A DNA stretch of 64,000 nt from a bacterium (GCA_028713675.1 JAQTNV010000002.1:62001-126000); one strand, 5' to 3'. Numbered from the stretch's first letter, positions 33,884 through 45,873 are shown. Numbers and translations are program-made. Notes: a model not told the origin generated them from the letters alone.

Positions 33884-35090
33884 TTACGAACCCATCCTCG
33901 GCAGTCAGGTAATCGAGGAGTTGTTCCTCCTGGCGGAGCGTTTGCAGGGCAAGACCATTCAAAATATAAATTCCACCTCGGTAGGCGGCGGGGTCGCGGA
34001 GATTCTCAACCGGATGATCCCTTTGCTCCACGAGCTCGGGGTTGATGCCCGCTGGGACTTGATCAAGGGCGGGGAGGCCTTTTTTAACGTCACCAAAAGA
34101 ATGCATAACGCCCTGCACGGAGCCGAGGTTGACCTTTCCCCATCCGAGATCGAGATCTTCCTCTCGACCAATCAGGAGAATGCCGGAATGATCAATTGGA
34201 GCGGAGATATAGTCTTCATCCACGATCCCCAGCCGATTGCCCTGGTGGAAAAAAGAAAAGAGATCGGTCGTAACTGGGTCTGGCGTTGCCATATAGATTT
34301 TTCCTCTCCGCATCCTCCGGTCTGGGAATTTCTCCGGGGGTTCATCGAACAATACGATGCCGCGGTTTTTTCCGCCCCCGCCTTCGCCCGCCAACTGCCC
34401 ATCCGCCAGGCCCTGATTTCCCCTTCCATTGATCCTCTGAGCGAAAAGAACCGCGAGCTTTCCCAAAAGGAGATTCTCTCGGTTTTTGAAAAATTGAAAA
34501 TCGATCCGGAAATGCCGACGCTCACCCAAATCTCCCGCTTTGATTACCTGAAAGATCCTTTCGGGGTGATTAACGCCTACAAGCAGGTAAAGCGATACAT
34601 CGACTGCCAGCTGATCCTAGCCGGTGGCGGGGCGGTGGATGATCCGGAGGGCAATCTGGTTTATCAACAGGTTCTGGAAAAGGCGGGCAATGATCCCAAT
34701 ATCCATGTCCTTTTGCTTCCGCCGTCCAGCGACCTGGAAATAAACGCCCTCCAGCGGGGGTCAACCGTGATTCTGCAGAAATCCCTGCGGGAGGGTTTCG
34801 GCCTGACCATAGCCGAGGCCCTCTGGAAGAAAAAACCGGTGGTGGCCTCGGCGGTGGGTGGGATACCCCTGCAAATTACCCATAAATATTCCGGGATCCT
34901 GACTTATACCGTGGACGGAACCGCTTTCTGGCTCCGGCAGCTTTTACAAAGCCCGGAATTCGCGCAGAAGTTGGGGGACAACGGCTATCAGCATATCCAT
35001 CAGAATTTCCTGATCAGCCGTCACATCAAAGACTACCTCCTCCTTTTCATCTCCCTTTATCATCCCGGAGAGGAAGTGGTTTATCTTTGA
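33867..35090 (+). CDS. treT: trehalose synthase, glycosyltransferring (GT4)
   Basis: A 407-residue GT-B glycosyltransferase closely resembling TreT, which reversibly makes trehalose from NDP-glucose and glucose. Visible signatures are NSTSVGGGVAEILNRMIP, LGVDARWDLIKGG, NVTKRMHNALHG and the C-terminal sugar-nucleotide site KSLREGFGLTIAEALWKKKPV. The cell thus carries two trehalose routes in one locus. It overlaps the preceding DUF5752 gene and the following permease gene. Confidence 0.93.
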   Translation: MPKLADYEPILGSQVIEELFLLAERLQGKTIQNINSTSVGGGVAEILNRMIPLLHELGVDARWDLIKGGEAFFNVTKRMHNALHGAEVDLSPSEIEIFLSTNQENAGMINWSGDIVFIHDPQPIALVEKRKEIGRNWVWRCHIDFSSPHPPVWEFLRGFIEQYDAAVFSAPAFARQLPIRQALISPSIDPLSEKNRELSQKEILSVFEKLKIDPEMPTLTQISRFDYLKDPFGVINAYKQVKRYIDCQLILAGGGAVDDPEGNLVYQQVLEKAGNDPNIHVLLLPPSSDLEINALQRGSTVILQKSLREGFGLTIAEALWKKKPVVASAVGGIPLQITHKYSGILTYTVDGTAFWLRQLLQSPEFAQKLGDNGYQHIHQNFLISRHIKDYLLLFISLYHPGEEVVYL

Positions 35091-36838
35091 AATTGGAGGT
35101 CATGAAGCTGAAATTGGCGGTTCCCCTGGTTTTTATTTTGTTTGTTTCGCTGTTTTTCCTCATCGATCCCGCCCCGGCTGAAATAACCGAAAATAGCGGC
35201 AGGAATTATTTCATCTCCGGGACCGTGCGTGATTCTCATCAGGAACCGGTCCGGGAAGCGAGGCTCCGCGTTCTCGTCAATGGGGTACCGCATAAAATTA
35301 TCTCTGGGTCGGAAGAGGCCAATTTAATTGAAACCTCCTCTCACGGCGGCTATCAGATTGAATTCCAACTCCCACCCGAGACCGCGGAAACCGCCCTGAT
35401 CCGGATCGAAGTAACTAAAAGCAGTTACCGCCCGGCAAATCTTGAATTCGGGAAAAATGATTTCGCTCCCAAAGATCAAAACTATTTTGCCATCGGTAAT
35501 GTGGAATTATCCCGGAGTTTAGGTCCCGCTTTTTACATCGCCGCGGCTATTTTCCTGCTTACCTATCTGCTGATCTCCTTCGACGTTCTCCACCGGACCG
35601 TCGCCGCCATGCTGGGCGCCGCCACCATGCTCATCGCCACCTATACCCTGGGGACCCTGAATCCCGATTACCGGATTATCTCCTTTGCCCGGGCCGTCGG
35701 CTCGGTGGATATGAATGTCATCTTTCTGCTCCTGGGCATGATGGTCATCGTGGGGGTCCTGAAACACACCGGCGTTTTCCAATGGTGCGCCTACATGTCC
35801 TTCCGGATCTCGCGGGGCAGGCTTTTTATTCTCTCCCTGATTTCGATGATTTTTGTGGCCGTGACTTCGGCGTTCCTGGACAACGTGACCACCATGCTGC
35901 TCTATACCCCGGTTACGATCGAGATCGCCCTGGCAATGAAAATTTCTCCCCTGGTCCTCCTGATTCCCGAGGTGATGGCCTCCAATATCGGAGGTGCCGC
36001 CACCCTGATCGGTGATCCCCCGAATATCATGATTGGATCCTATACTGGCCTGACTTTCCTGCAGTTCATCCGGAATCTGGCCCCGGTCTGCGTGGCCTGC
36101 CTGGCGGCCCTGGTTTTCTACGACCGGGTATTCCATCGCAGACAGCAGGCCGAGAGGCGGGAAGGACATGCCGCTGAATATATCGGCTCATTGAAATCGT
36201 CCCATCGAATCAAGGACCCGGTCCTGCTCGGGTTCGGCCTGGCCGTCCTGGGGGTGGTTATCGCCCTCTTCGCCAGCCACGGCTTCTGGAAAATGGAAGT
36301 CAGCATCCCCGCCCTTTTCGGGGCGGGAGCGCTTTTCGCTTACGGGGTTCTGGCCCGGAAGGTCGAGGTTTTCGAGCTGATCGAGAAGGACATCGAGTGG
36401 TCTACACTGCTCTTTTTCATTTTCCTCTTTATCGTGGTCGGGGCGGTGGAAGAAACAGGACTCCTGTCCCTGATCGCCGATTACGTTCTGAAACTTTCCT
36501 CAGGCAACCTAACCGTGGCGATCTGCCTGATCCTTTGGGTCTCCGCCATCATGAGCGCTTTCGTTGATAACATTCCTTTCACCGCCACCATGTTGCCAAT
36601 CGCCGCTTATCTCACCAGGGTCATCCCCGGCGCGGAAACCGGTGTGCTCTGGTGGGCCCTGGCGCTGGGAGCCTGCCTGGGCGGGAATGGAACCCTGATC
36701 GGGGCCAGCGCCAACGTGGTTACCATGGGCATCGCCGAGTCGGCCGGTCACCCCATTCATTTTCGGGATTTCATGAAATATGGTTTACTTTATATGCTGA
36801 TCAGCGTGGCAATCTGTAATTTGTGGTTGCTAATTTAG
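35087..36838 (+). CDS. ion-transporter-superfamily permease with extracytoplasmic domain
   Basis: A 583-residue membrane protein of the ArsB/NhaD/SLC13 (IT) superfamily. A signal-like helix (about 10-26) precedes a 110-residue carboxypeptidase-regulatory-like beta domain (YFISGTVRDSHQEPV) and then 10-12 transmembrane helices with the paired motifs FLDNVTTMLLYTPV, GGAATLIGDPPNIM and FVDNIPFTATMLP, GGNGTLIGASANV. Likely carries a dicarboxylate, sulfate or Na+/H+; it cannot be decided. The TTG at 35087 overlaps the treT stop; an ATG at 35102 has GGAGG too close by, so the start is ambiguous. Confidence 0.85.
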   Translation: MKLEVMKLKLAVPLVFILFVSLFFLIDPAPAEITENSGRNYFISGTVRDSHQEPVREARLRVLVNGVPHKIISGSEEANLIETSSHGGYQIEFQLPPETAETALIRIEVTKSSYRPANLEFGKNDFAPKDQNYFAIGNVELSRSLGPAFYIAAAIFLLTYLLISFDVLHRTVAAMLGAATMLIATYTLGTLNPDYRIISFARAVGSVDMNVIFLLLGMMVIVGVLKHTGVFQWCAYMSFRISRGRLFILSLISMIFVAVTSAFLDNVTTMLLYTPVTIEIALAMKISPLVLLIPEVMASNIGGAATLIGDPPNIMIGSYTGLTFLQFIRNLAPVCVACLAALVFYDRVFHRRQQAERREGHAAEYIGSLKSSHRIKDPVLLGFGLAVLGVVIALFASHGFWKMEVSIPALFGAGALFAYGVLARKVEVFELIEKDIEWSTLLFFIFLFIVVGAVEETGLLSLIADYVLKLSSGNLTVAICLILWVSAIMSAFVDNIPFTATMLPIAAYLTRVIPGAETGVLWWALALGACLGGNGTLIGASANVVTMGIAESAGHPIHFRDFMKYGLLYMLISVAICNLWLLI

Positions 36839-36863
36839 CGCTTCGAAATTCAGCCAGCCGCAC

Positions 36864-38843
36864 ATGTCAGAGTCTATCACCCCCAAAATCCCCGCGGATG
36901 CGACTTCGCCAAGTCCCAAGACTTCTTCTCGGCAGTTAGAAGGCACTGTAAGCCCCCGTGCAGAGGCACGAGTTCCCAATGGCGGCGGAAAACGTCTGGC
37001 CATACTTGCCTTCACCACGCTCGGCGTCGTTTATGGTGACATTGGCACGAGCCCTTTGTACGCGATTCGGGAGTGCTTTCACGGTCGGTACGGCATCAAC
37101 CCATCCGCCTCGAATGTCCTCGGAGTCCTGTCGCTCGTGGCTTGGGCCCTCATCCTGATTGTCAGCCTGAAATACCTGACGTTTGTGTTGCGAGCGGATA
37201 ACCGGGGCGAAGGCGGCGTCATCGCTCTTACCGCACAATTGATTTTCGGCCAAGACCGGTACCGGGGTGCAGGCGCGTTGATCATGATGGGACTGTTCGC
37301 GGCGGCGCTGCTCTACGGCGACGGCATGATCACCCCCGCGATTTCCGTTCTGAGTGCCGTAGAAGGAATCAGCATTGCCGCGCCCAGCTTGGAATCATGG
37401 GTTGTTCCCGTCACGGTCGGCATTTTGGTCTGCCTGTTCTCAATCCAGCGCAAGGGAACTTATCGCGTGGGCGTTCTATTCGGACCCGTCACCACCCTAT
37501 GGCTGCTGGTCATCGCCGCGCTTGGCATCCGCAGCATCCTGGCTCACCCGGATGTCCTGGCGGCCTTTCTGCCGAAGTATGGCTTGAGTTTTTTAAGTCG
37601 TAATGGTTCCCATGGTTTTATGGTTCTTGGCGCCGTGTTCCTGGTTGTCACGGGCACCGAGGCTTTGTTCGCCGACATGGGGCACTTCGGACGCCGCCCC
37701 ATTCGTCTCGCGTGGTATGTCTTGGTCCTTCCCGCCCTGTTATGCAATTATTTTGGGCAAGGTGCGTTGCTGCTCGGCCATCCGGAGCTCGCATCCAGAC
37801 CATTCTACTCCCTTGTCCCATCGTGGGGCATGTTTCCGGTAATCGCCCTCGCTACCGCCGCAACTATTATCGCATCACAGGCTGTCATCTCAGGCGCATT
37901 CTCATTGACCCGGCAAGCGGTTCAACTCGGCTACTTGCCCCGGGTGCAGATCATTCATACCTCGCCGACAGAGATTGGGCAGATATATATCCCGCAGGTC
38001 AACTGGATAATCATGGCGGCAACCATTGGGCTCGTGCTTGGCTTTCGCAGTTCCAGCGGATTGGCCGCGGCATACGGTGTGGCCGTGACCGCCACGATGA
38101 TCATTACCACGGTCCTCTTCGCTACGGTGGCGCGACGACGGTGGCAATGGAGCGGTTGGTGGTTCTTCCCGCTCATCGCGGTGTTTTTCGCTGTTGATCT
38201 CAGTTTTTTGGCCGCGAATTTTTCCAAGATTAGTCACGGCGCCTGGATTCCTCTCGCTGTTGCCGCCGTCGTCTTTATCGCCATGACGACATGGAAGAAA
38301 GGCCGAGACCTCCTGGCCGAAAAACTCTATTCTTGCCAACCTACTTTAGAAGATCTGATCAAGCAAATTCAGGCTACTCTACCACACCGCGTGCGCGGCA
38401 AAGCCATTTTCCTGGCAGGGAACGCTAAAGCCGCACCGCCGGCGCTGACGCAAAACCTCCGACACAACCGAGTCCTGCATGAAAGCGTCGCCGTCCTTAC
38501 GATTCGGACTGAAGATTTTCCTGAAGTTGGGCGAGAAGACAAGGTGCAGGTGGAAGAGATCGGGTCTGGATTCTGGCGCATTAAGGCCCGATTCGGATAT
38601 ATGGAGGAACCCAACGTTCCCTATATCCTGGCTCTGGCCCGGGAAAAAGGACTGAGCTTTCCTCTCGACGAGTGCGTATTTTTCCTGGGACGAGAACGGA
38701 TCATGGCCGACCGGAAGCCCGCGATGAGCCTCTGGCGCGAAGCTGTGTTTTCCTTCCTCTCCAAGAACGCTCTGGGGGCCACCCGATTCTTTCATATCCC
38801 GCCGGAACAGGTGGTTGAGCTTGGAACCCAGGTGGAGTTATAG
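36864..38843 (+). CDS. kup: KUP-family potassium uptake protein
   Basis: A 659-residue K+/H+ symporter with a variable cytosolic N-terminus (about 1-42), twelve predicted transmembrane helices (about 45-455; GVVYGDIGTSPLYAIRE and ALLYGDGMITPAISVL are the conserved K+ path segments) and a C-terminal cytoplasmic domain. Preceded by the permease gene after 25 nt. Fits with the trehalose genes as a response to osmotic stress. Confidence 0.95.
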   Translation: MSESITPKIPADATSPSPKTSSRQLEGTVSPRAEARVPNGGGKRLAILAFTTLGVVYGDIGTSPLYAIRECFHGRYGINPSASNVLGVLSLVAWALILIVSLKYLTFVLRADNRGEGGVIALTAQLIFGQDRYRGAGALIMMGLFAAALLYGDGMITPAISVLSAVEGISIAAPSLESWVVPVTVGILVCLFSIQRKGTYRVGVLFGPVTTLWLLVIAALGIRSILAHPDVLAAFLPKYGLSFLSRNGSHGFMVLGAVFLVVTGTEALFADMGHFGRRPIRLAWYVLVLPALLCNYFGQGALLLGHPELASRPFYSLVPSWGMFPVIALATAATIIASQAVISGAFSLTRQAVQLGYLPRVQIIHTSPTEIGQIYIPQVNWIIMAATIGLVLGFRSSSGLAAAYGVAVTATMIITTVLFATVARRRWQWSGWWFFPLIAVFFAVDLSFLAANFSKISHGAWIPLAVAAVVFIAMTTWKKGRDLLAEKLYSCQPTLEDLIKQIQATLPHRVRGKAIFLAGNAKAAPPALTQNLRHNRVLHESVAVLTIRTEDFPEVGREDKVQVEEIGSGFWRIKARFGYMEEPNVPYILALAREKGLSFPLDECVFFLGRERIMADRKPAMSLWREAVFSFLSKNALGATRFFHIPPEQVVELGTQVEL

Positions 38844-38872
38844 ACAACAGAAAGGGGCGGGGAAGGTATTTC

Positions 38873-39718
38873 ATGAAAAGCAGAGATATTTCTAAAGAGA
38901 ACCCGAACCAATGGCGTCTCGGGTCGGCGATAATTCTAATCTTTTTGATCGGCCTGTTCGATTGTTATACCGGACCCGAAATACGCATTAATCCCCTTTA
39001 TTATATCCCCATCACGCTCGGCGCATGGCGTTCCCGGTTCCGGGGTGCCGTTCTGCTGGCCGGCCTCTGCGCTCTGTCCTGGATCCTGTCAAATTACTAT
39101 GCCGGTTTGAGTTTCTCGCGCACTTTCATGTGGCTCGTAAACATCTCCGCCCAGTTTGTTTCTTTTTTCCTGGTGGGGGTGTTGATCGTGCGCATGCGCG
39201 CGGCTCATGCCCAGGAAAAAATATTATCGCGTTCGGACAACCTGACCAAACTGATGAACGCGCGGGCTTTTTATGAGCGGCTGGAATACGAGTTGGTGCG
39301 GGCACAAAGGTACGAGCATCCTTTGACGATCGGCTTCCTGGATCTCGACAATTTCAAGACGGTAAACGACCACCTGGGACACCAGGCGGGCGATAACGTG
39401 CTCTGCCGGGTGGCGGATCTGCTCAAATCGTTCATGAGATCGAGCGATACACTGGCGAGGCTTGGGGGAGACGAGTTCGCCGTCATCCTGCCCGAAACAG
39501 ATCGGGAACAAAGCCGAACGGTATTCGCCAAGATCCTGGCCGCCCTGGAGAAAGAAATGAAGGAGAGGGAAACGCCGATTACCGCCAGCATCGGGGTGGT
39601 ATCCTACCCGGAAAATACACTGGACTCCGAAGGCCTGATTTCCTGCGCGGATTCGGCTATGTACCGGGCCAAGGAAGCCGGGAAAAACCGGGTGGAGTTC
39701 AAGGGAGCGCCCAAATAA
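38873..39718 (+). CDS. diguanylate cyclase with four-helix membrane sensor
   Basis: A 281-residue protein. About four transmembrane helices in residues 18-110 (GPEIRINPLYYIPITLGAW), a short linker and a GGDEF domain with RLGGDEF intact and an RxxD inhibitory site five residues earlier (RSSD). It shares the membrane module with two proteins of the sigma-54 operon. Ribosome binding site GGGGCGGGGAAGG precedes the ATG by several bases. Confidence 0.94.
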   Translation: MKSRDISKENPNQWRLGSAIILIFLIGLFDCYTGPEIRINPLYYIPITLGAWRSRFRGAVLLAGLCALSWILSNYYAGLSFSRTFMWLVNISAQFVSFFLVGVLIVRMRAAHAQEKILSRSDNLTKLMNARAFYERLEYELVRAQRYEHPLTIGFLDLDNFKTVNDHLGHQAGDNVLCRVADLLKSFMRSSDTLARLGGDEFAVILPETDREQSRTVFAKILAALEKEMKERETPITASIGVVSYPENTLDSEGLISCADSAMYRAKEAGKNRVEFKGAPK

Positions 39719-40010
39719 TCGGGGGAAATTCGGATAGTTCAGGACATCACCCGGGGCTTCCGCAGTGCCAAGTATATTTTACCTTCATCCTATGCGGGCG
39801 GATTTTTTTGCAGTATGCCGATTCATCGGCGTTTTTCAAAAAGCTCGATCCCGCCCAGAGACGGGACACGTAAATCGGGCAGCTAGGAAACCTTTGCAAA
39901 TAACTACGGCATTTTTCGGGTTAAATATAATCCCGGGCGGGAATTGGTTGTTTGTCGGAAGCATACGCAAACTAATAGACCTAACCCTGGATTTCGTTGT
40001 TCGCGTCTGC
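39719..40010. other. convergent intergenic region with weak hairpins
   Basis: Lies between converging genes. A small stem GCCGA-ttca-TCGGC (39817-39830) followed by GTTTTT may end the plus-strand transcript; another dyad is TCCCG/CGGGA (39849-39866). No gene is seen. Confidence 0.45.
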
Positions 40011-42626
40011 TTATTTGTGGTGCTCTTCTTTCCGAATCTCCCGCTCCGCCTGATTCCAGTCCTGAACCGCTTGACCGTCCTGGCGGCCCCGCTGCTCGTA
40101 AAGTTCATAAGCTCGCTTGGCAATCTGCGGCGTCAAATTGGACGGTGTCTTGGCTTTGACGGGATCGAAGATCAGATACGCAAGCAGTTTTAAACGATCA
40201 TTAAAGAGGAACCAAGCCAAGGCATAGCCCCAAACGAACAGAGCCCAGCCCCAGCCGAGGGGCGTCATAAACAGCCCATAAACGGCAATCAACGTCGCCA
40301 CGATTTGCGTGCCGAGCACGGCCGCCCATAAGATCCGCGCGGGGCGGATGGACCAGAACGGGCCGCGCGTGCGCGTGAGGAAGATCGTCAGATGTCCCGC
40401 CACTGACAGCTTTAGATACATCAGCGTCTGGATGTGCGCGCGGTCGAGGTGAAAAACGCGCTCACCGAGGTAAAACAAGACGAAGGCGGAAACGACCCCG
40501 ATGAGGCCTAGCACCGTGGAAATGCCCAGCACCACGCGCATGTTCCAGGCCTCGGGCTGATCCTGGTAATGCACGTTGTCATAGGCAATGGACAGGATGG
40601 CGCCGTCGTTGAGCAATGCCAGCATCACGATCATCACCGCCGTCAAGGGATAAAAGTTGAAGATCAGGATCGACAGCGTCATGAAAAAAAGCACGCGCAG
40701 CGTTTCGGCGATGCGGTAGATCGCGTAGCTGTTCATCCGCTGGAATATTTTCCGGCTTTCCTTGATCGCTTGAATAATCACCGATAGGCCGGGTGTCATC
40801 AGGACAATGGAAGCGGCCGCGCGCGCCGCGTCCGTCGCGCCCGAAACGGCGATGCCGCAGTCGGCTTTCTTCAGCGCGGGGGCGTCATTCACTCCGTCGC
40901 CCGTCATGCCGACGATGTGGCCGAGTTTCTGCAGGACATCCACGATGTGGAACTTGTGCTCGGGGAACACCTGGGCGAAACCGTCGGCCTTCTCGATGGA
41001 CTCGGCCACCGCCGCGGTCTCCTGCTTCTTTGAGTCGCCCAGGCCGCCGGCATCGAGGATATTCGCGCCCAGGTCTAATTTTTTGGCGGTTTCCTTGGCG
41101 ATGGCCAGGGCGTCACCCGTAACCATCTTGACCTTTACGCCCATCTCCAGCGCGGTCGCGATGGTTGCCTTGGCATCTTCCCGGGGCGGATCGAACAGGG
41201 GCAATACGCCGACAAACTGCCATGACCCGTCGCCCTCGGCCCGCGCCACGCCCAACGAACGAAAGCCGCGAGCCGCGAATTCGTTGACCGCCTTCTCGAC
41301 GGCGGGCTTCACCTGCCCGGCATTGGCCGACAATTCCAAAATCACCTGCGGCGCGCCCTTGGTCACCTTGAACGTCCTTCCGTCCGCGGCTTTGACGGCG
41401 GCCTCGGTGCGTTTATGCACCGGGTCGAACGGCTGGAAATGGACCACCTGATAACCCTGCAACGCCTGCTTGTCTTTCAGTCCGCCCAGAACGGCCAGAT
41501 CAATGGTGTCGTTATTATCCGCGCGCGACGCCAGCGCTCCATTAAGGATGACTTGATCGGCGGGGGCATTGTTCACGCCGAACGGCTCGCCCAGCGTCAG
41601 CTTGTTCTGGGTCAGGGTGCCGGTCTTGTCCGCGCACAGCACGTCTACGCCCGCCAATTCCTCGATGGCCACCAACCGGCTCACAATCGCCTCTTTTCTG
41701 GCCAGCAGGCGCGCGCCGACCGCCATCGTTACCGACAGCACCGTGGGCATCGCCACGGGAATCGCGGCCACCGTCAAAACCAACGCGAACTGAAGCGTGG
41801 TCAGCATCCGGTCGCCGCGGAAGAACGCGACGGTAACAATCACCGCCACCAGAGCCGCCGCGAGGAGGATCAGGTAATTACCGATCTTCAGGACCGCCTT
41901 CTGAAAGTGACTGACGGTGTGCGCCTCCTGCACCAGTTGCGCCGTTTTGCCGAAGTAGGTGTTCGCGCCCGTGGCATAGACCAGTGCGCCGATTTCGCCT
42001 TGGCGGATAATCGAACCCGAAAACACCGCTTCGCCGGGTTTTCGCGTGGCGGGCAGCGACTCTCCCGTCAGCGCGGATTGATCCACCTCCACCGGGTCGC
42101 CGTCCAGCAGGCGCGCATCCGCCGGCACAATATCACCCAGGCGCACGCGGATTACGTCGCCCGGCACCAACTCCCGCGCCGCCGGGGTAATCCACTTCCC
42201 ATCACGTTTCACCCGGGCCTTGATCGCCAGCTTGGCCTTTAGGGCGGCGATGGCGCTGCCCGCCTGGTGTTCTTCCCAGAATCCGACCGCGGCGTTGGCC
42301 AGAAGCAGAACGAGGATGATGCCGAAGTCCGGCCAATGCCGGGCTACCGCCGAAAGGATCACGGCCGCTTCGATCATCCACGGGATAGGACCCCAAAAAT
42401 AGGTGAGGAATTTCAGGAACGGATTGGTTTTCTTTTCTGCAATCTCGTTGGGCCCATATTGGGCCAGCCGTTTCTGCGCCTCGGCCTGACTGAGGCCGTC
42501 CGGCGAAGACCCCAACTTTGCCTGGAGTTCCGGCAGGGGAAGGGATTTCAGATCGTCCTTCGCTTCGGGCTTAGATCCCGGCTTCGATTCAGGTTTGTTT
42601 TCGGTTGCCTGTCCGTGTTCTTTCAT
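40011..42626 (-). CDS. P-type proton-efflux ATPase
   Basis: An 871-residue P3A-type (plasma-membrane H+) ATPase. Actuator motif LTGESLP, phosphorylation motif DKTGTLTQNKL, hinge TGDGVNDAPALKKADCG and about ten transmembrane helices are all present. It pumps H+ out at the expense of ATP. The N-terminal 40 residues are Lys/Glu-rich. It starts 13 nt after pgi and is the last gene of the sugar operon, an unusual place for it; export of protons formed by acetate production is a plausible reason. Confidence 0.93.
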   Translation of the reverse strand: MKEHGQATENKPESKPGSKPEAKDDLKSLPLPELQAKLGSSPDGLSQAEAQKRLAQYGPNEIAEKKTNPFLKFLTYFWGPIPWMIEAAVILSAVARHWPDFGIILVLLLANAAVGFWEEHQAGSAIAALKAKLAIKARVKRDGKWITPAARELVPGDVIRVRLGDIVPADARLLDGDPVEVDQSALTGESLPATRKPGEAVFSGSIIRQGEIGALVYATGANTYFGKTAQLVQEAHTVSHFQKAVLKIGNYLILLAAALVAVIVTVAFFRGDRMLTTLQFALVLTVAAIPVAMPTVLSVTMAVGARLLARKEAIVSRLVAIEELAGVDVLCADKTGTLTQNKLTLGEPFGVNNAPADQVILNGALASRADNNDTIDLAVLGGLKDKQALQGYQVVHFQPFDPVHKRTEAAVKAADGRTFKVTKGAPQVILELSANAGQVKPAVEKAVNEFAARGFRSLGVARAEGDGSWQFVGVLPLFDPPREDAKATIATALEMGVKVKMVTGDALAIAKETAKKLDLGANILDAGGLGDSKKQETAAVAESIEKADGFAQVFPEHKFHIVDVLQKLGHIVGMTGDGVNDAPALKKADCGIAVSGATDAARAAASIVLMTPGLSVIIQAIKESRKIFQRMNSYAIYRIAETLRVLFFMTLSILIFNFYPLTAVMIVMLALLNDGAILSIAYDNVHYQDQPEAWNMRVVLGISTVLGLIGVVSAFVLFYLGERVFHLDRAHIQTLMYLKLSVAGHLTIFLTRTRGPFWSIRPARILWAAVLGTQIVATLIAVYGLFMTPLGWGWALFVWGYALAWFLFNDRLKLLAYLIFDPVKAKTPSNLTPQIAKRAYELYEQRGRQDGQAVQDWNQAEREIRKEEHHK

Positions 42627-42639
42627 CGGGGGTCTCCTA

Positions 42640-44306
<1,667 letters not shown>

Positions 44307-44316
<10 letters not shown>

Positions 44317-45335
44317 GTCTTTTCCATCGCGGCATTGTATTCGCCCCGGCGCGCAGCCCGGTTGCACCCGGCTCGGTGATACAGAGCTCGCTGCGCCGCA
44401 GGCACGTTGGCATCCTGGCCTTGCCAAATCTCCAAAGCCGGCTGCTGGATGGCGCGGGCAAACGAAAACGCCAGTGCCCAAGGCAGTCGCGACTTGAATC
44501 CGACATTCATGGCGTTCAAACGGGCCGAGGCCAGTTCCGCGGATTGGCCGCCCGACAAGAACGCAATCCCCGGAACGGCGGCGGGGACGGCTCGCAAGAG
44601 ACACCTCACCGTGGCGTCGGCCACCTTGTCCACCGCTTCTTGCCGGGGGCAGGTCAGTCCCGGAAGCACCATGTTGGGCTTCAAGATTATGCCCTCCAGC
44701 CTCACTCTTTGCGTGTAGAGCTGGATGAAGACCGTGCGCAGGACTTCCTCCGTCACCTCGCCGCACCGCTCCAGGGTATGCTCGCCGTCCATGAGCACTT
44801 CCGGCTCGACGACGGGGACCAGTCCGGTTTCCTGGCACAACGCGGCATAGCGGGCCAGCGCCTGCGCGTTGGCCTCGATGCAGCCCCGGCTGGGAATGCC
44901 GACGCTCACGGCAATCACCGCGCGCCACTTGGCAAAACGGGCGCCCATTTGAAAATATTCCCGGAGGCGGCCGCGCAATCCGTCCAGGCCTTCGGTTATT
45001 TTCTCTCCGGGATGACCGGCCATTTCCTTCGCGCCGGTGTCGACTTTGATGCCGGGAATGATTCCCGCGTCGATGATGATTTTAACAAAGGGAGTGCCGT
45101 CTTTCCGGGACTGACGGATGGTCTCATCATAAAGGATGACGCCGCTGATAAACTCGCCCAACCCGGGAGTGGTCACAATCAATTCCCGGTAGGAACGGCG
45201 TGCTTCCTCCGTTTGAGGAATCCCCGCTTTTTCAAATCGCTTGTTACAGGTGGCGGTACTCTCATCCATGGCCAGAAGGCCTTTATCCCCGGCAACCATC
45301 GCCCCGGCAGTAGCGATAAGCTCTGGTAAATTCAA
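44307..45335 (-). CDS. class I fructose-bisphosphate aldolase
   Basis: A 342-residue aldolase of the Schiff-base (animal/plant-like class I) family: [16 protein letters not shown] near the start, the substrate-binding YRE, and the active-site Lys in [15 protein letters not shown] at 45335, preceded by GGAGGT seven bases away, gives a product that begins NLPELIATA as expected; ATG at 45350 is the alternative. It splits fructose-1,6-bisphosphate to triose phosphates. Confidence 0.93.
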
Positions 45336-45417
45336 CTCTGACACCTCCATTTTATTAATTATCAATTAATCATACTCTGGCCGGGTCTCCGGAATATCGG
45401 CCCAGGATTTTCCTCTC

Positions 45418-45873
45418 TTAAGACTTTTTCTCTCTTTCCAATGCCGCTACTTTCGCGAGACGGCGCCGGAAACGTTCGTCCCCCTTGAAGCGGGCGTTCA
45501 GGAACTTCCCGACCAACTCCCAGGCGAGTTCATAGCCGGTAACCCGGCCGCCCAGGCACATAACGTTCATGTCGTCGTCCTCTACTCCCTGATGAGCGGA
45601 AAATGGTTCCGTGATCAACGCCGCCCGCGCGCCGGGCACCTTGTTGGCCGCGACGCAAGCCCCGACCCCGCTGCCGCAGATGGCCAAACCCCGGGTAACC
45701 TCACCCTTCGCCACCGCCCTGGCCAGGGGCACCACAAAATCAGGGTAGTCATCTCCCGGAACCAACTCGGGAGCGCCGAAGTCCGCCACTTCGTAACCGG
45801 CGGCCTTGAGAGCTGCAGTCAGTTGTGTTTTCAACTCAAACCCGCCATGGTCTGCGGCTATGCCAATCCGCAT
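45418..45873 (-). CDS. rpiB: ribose-5-phosphate isomerase B
   Basis: A 151-residue RpiB/LacAB-family isomerase: GIAADHGGFELK, the catalytic Cys in AICGSGVGAC and VMCLGGRV. ATG at 45873 has GGAGAGG at the right distance; the open frame upstream overlaps the phosphoketolase and is not used. It interconverts ribulose-5-P and ribose-5-P. Confidence 0.95.
   Translation of the reverse strand: MRIGIAADHGGFELKTQLTAALKAAGYEVADFGAPELVPGDDYPDFVVPLARAVAKGEVTRGLAICGSGVGACVAANKVPGARAALITEPFSAHQGVEDDDMNVMCLGGRVTGYELAWELVGKFLNARFKGDERFRRRLAKVAALEREKKS

Noticed and set aside
39840..39905. Possible c-di-GMP riboswitch near a diguanylate cyclase
   Set aside because: Some short matches to GEMM-like pieces are present, but the conserved order is not, and the place is between two gene ends.
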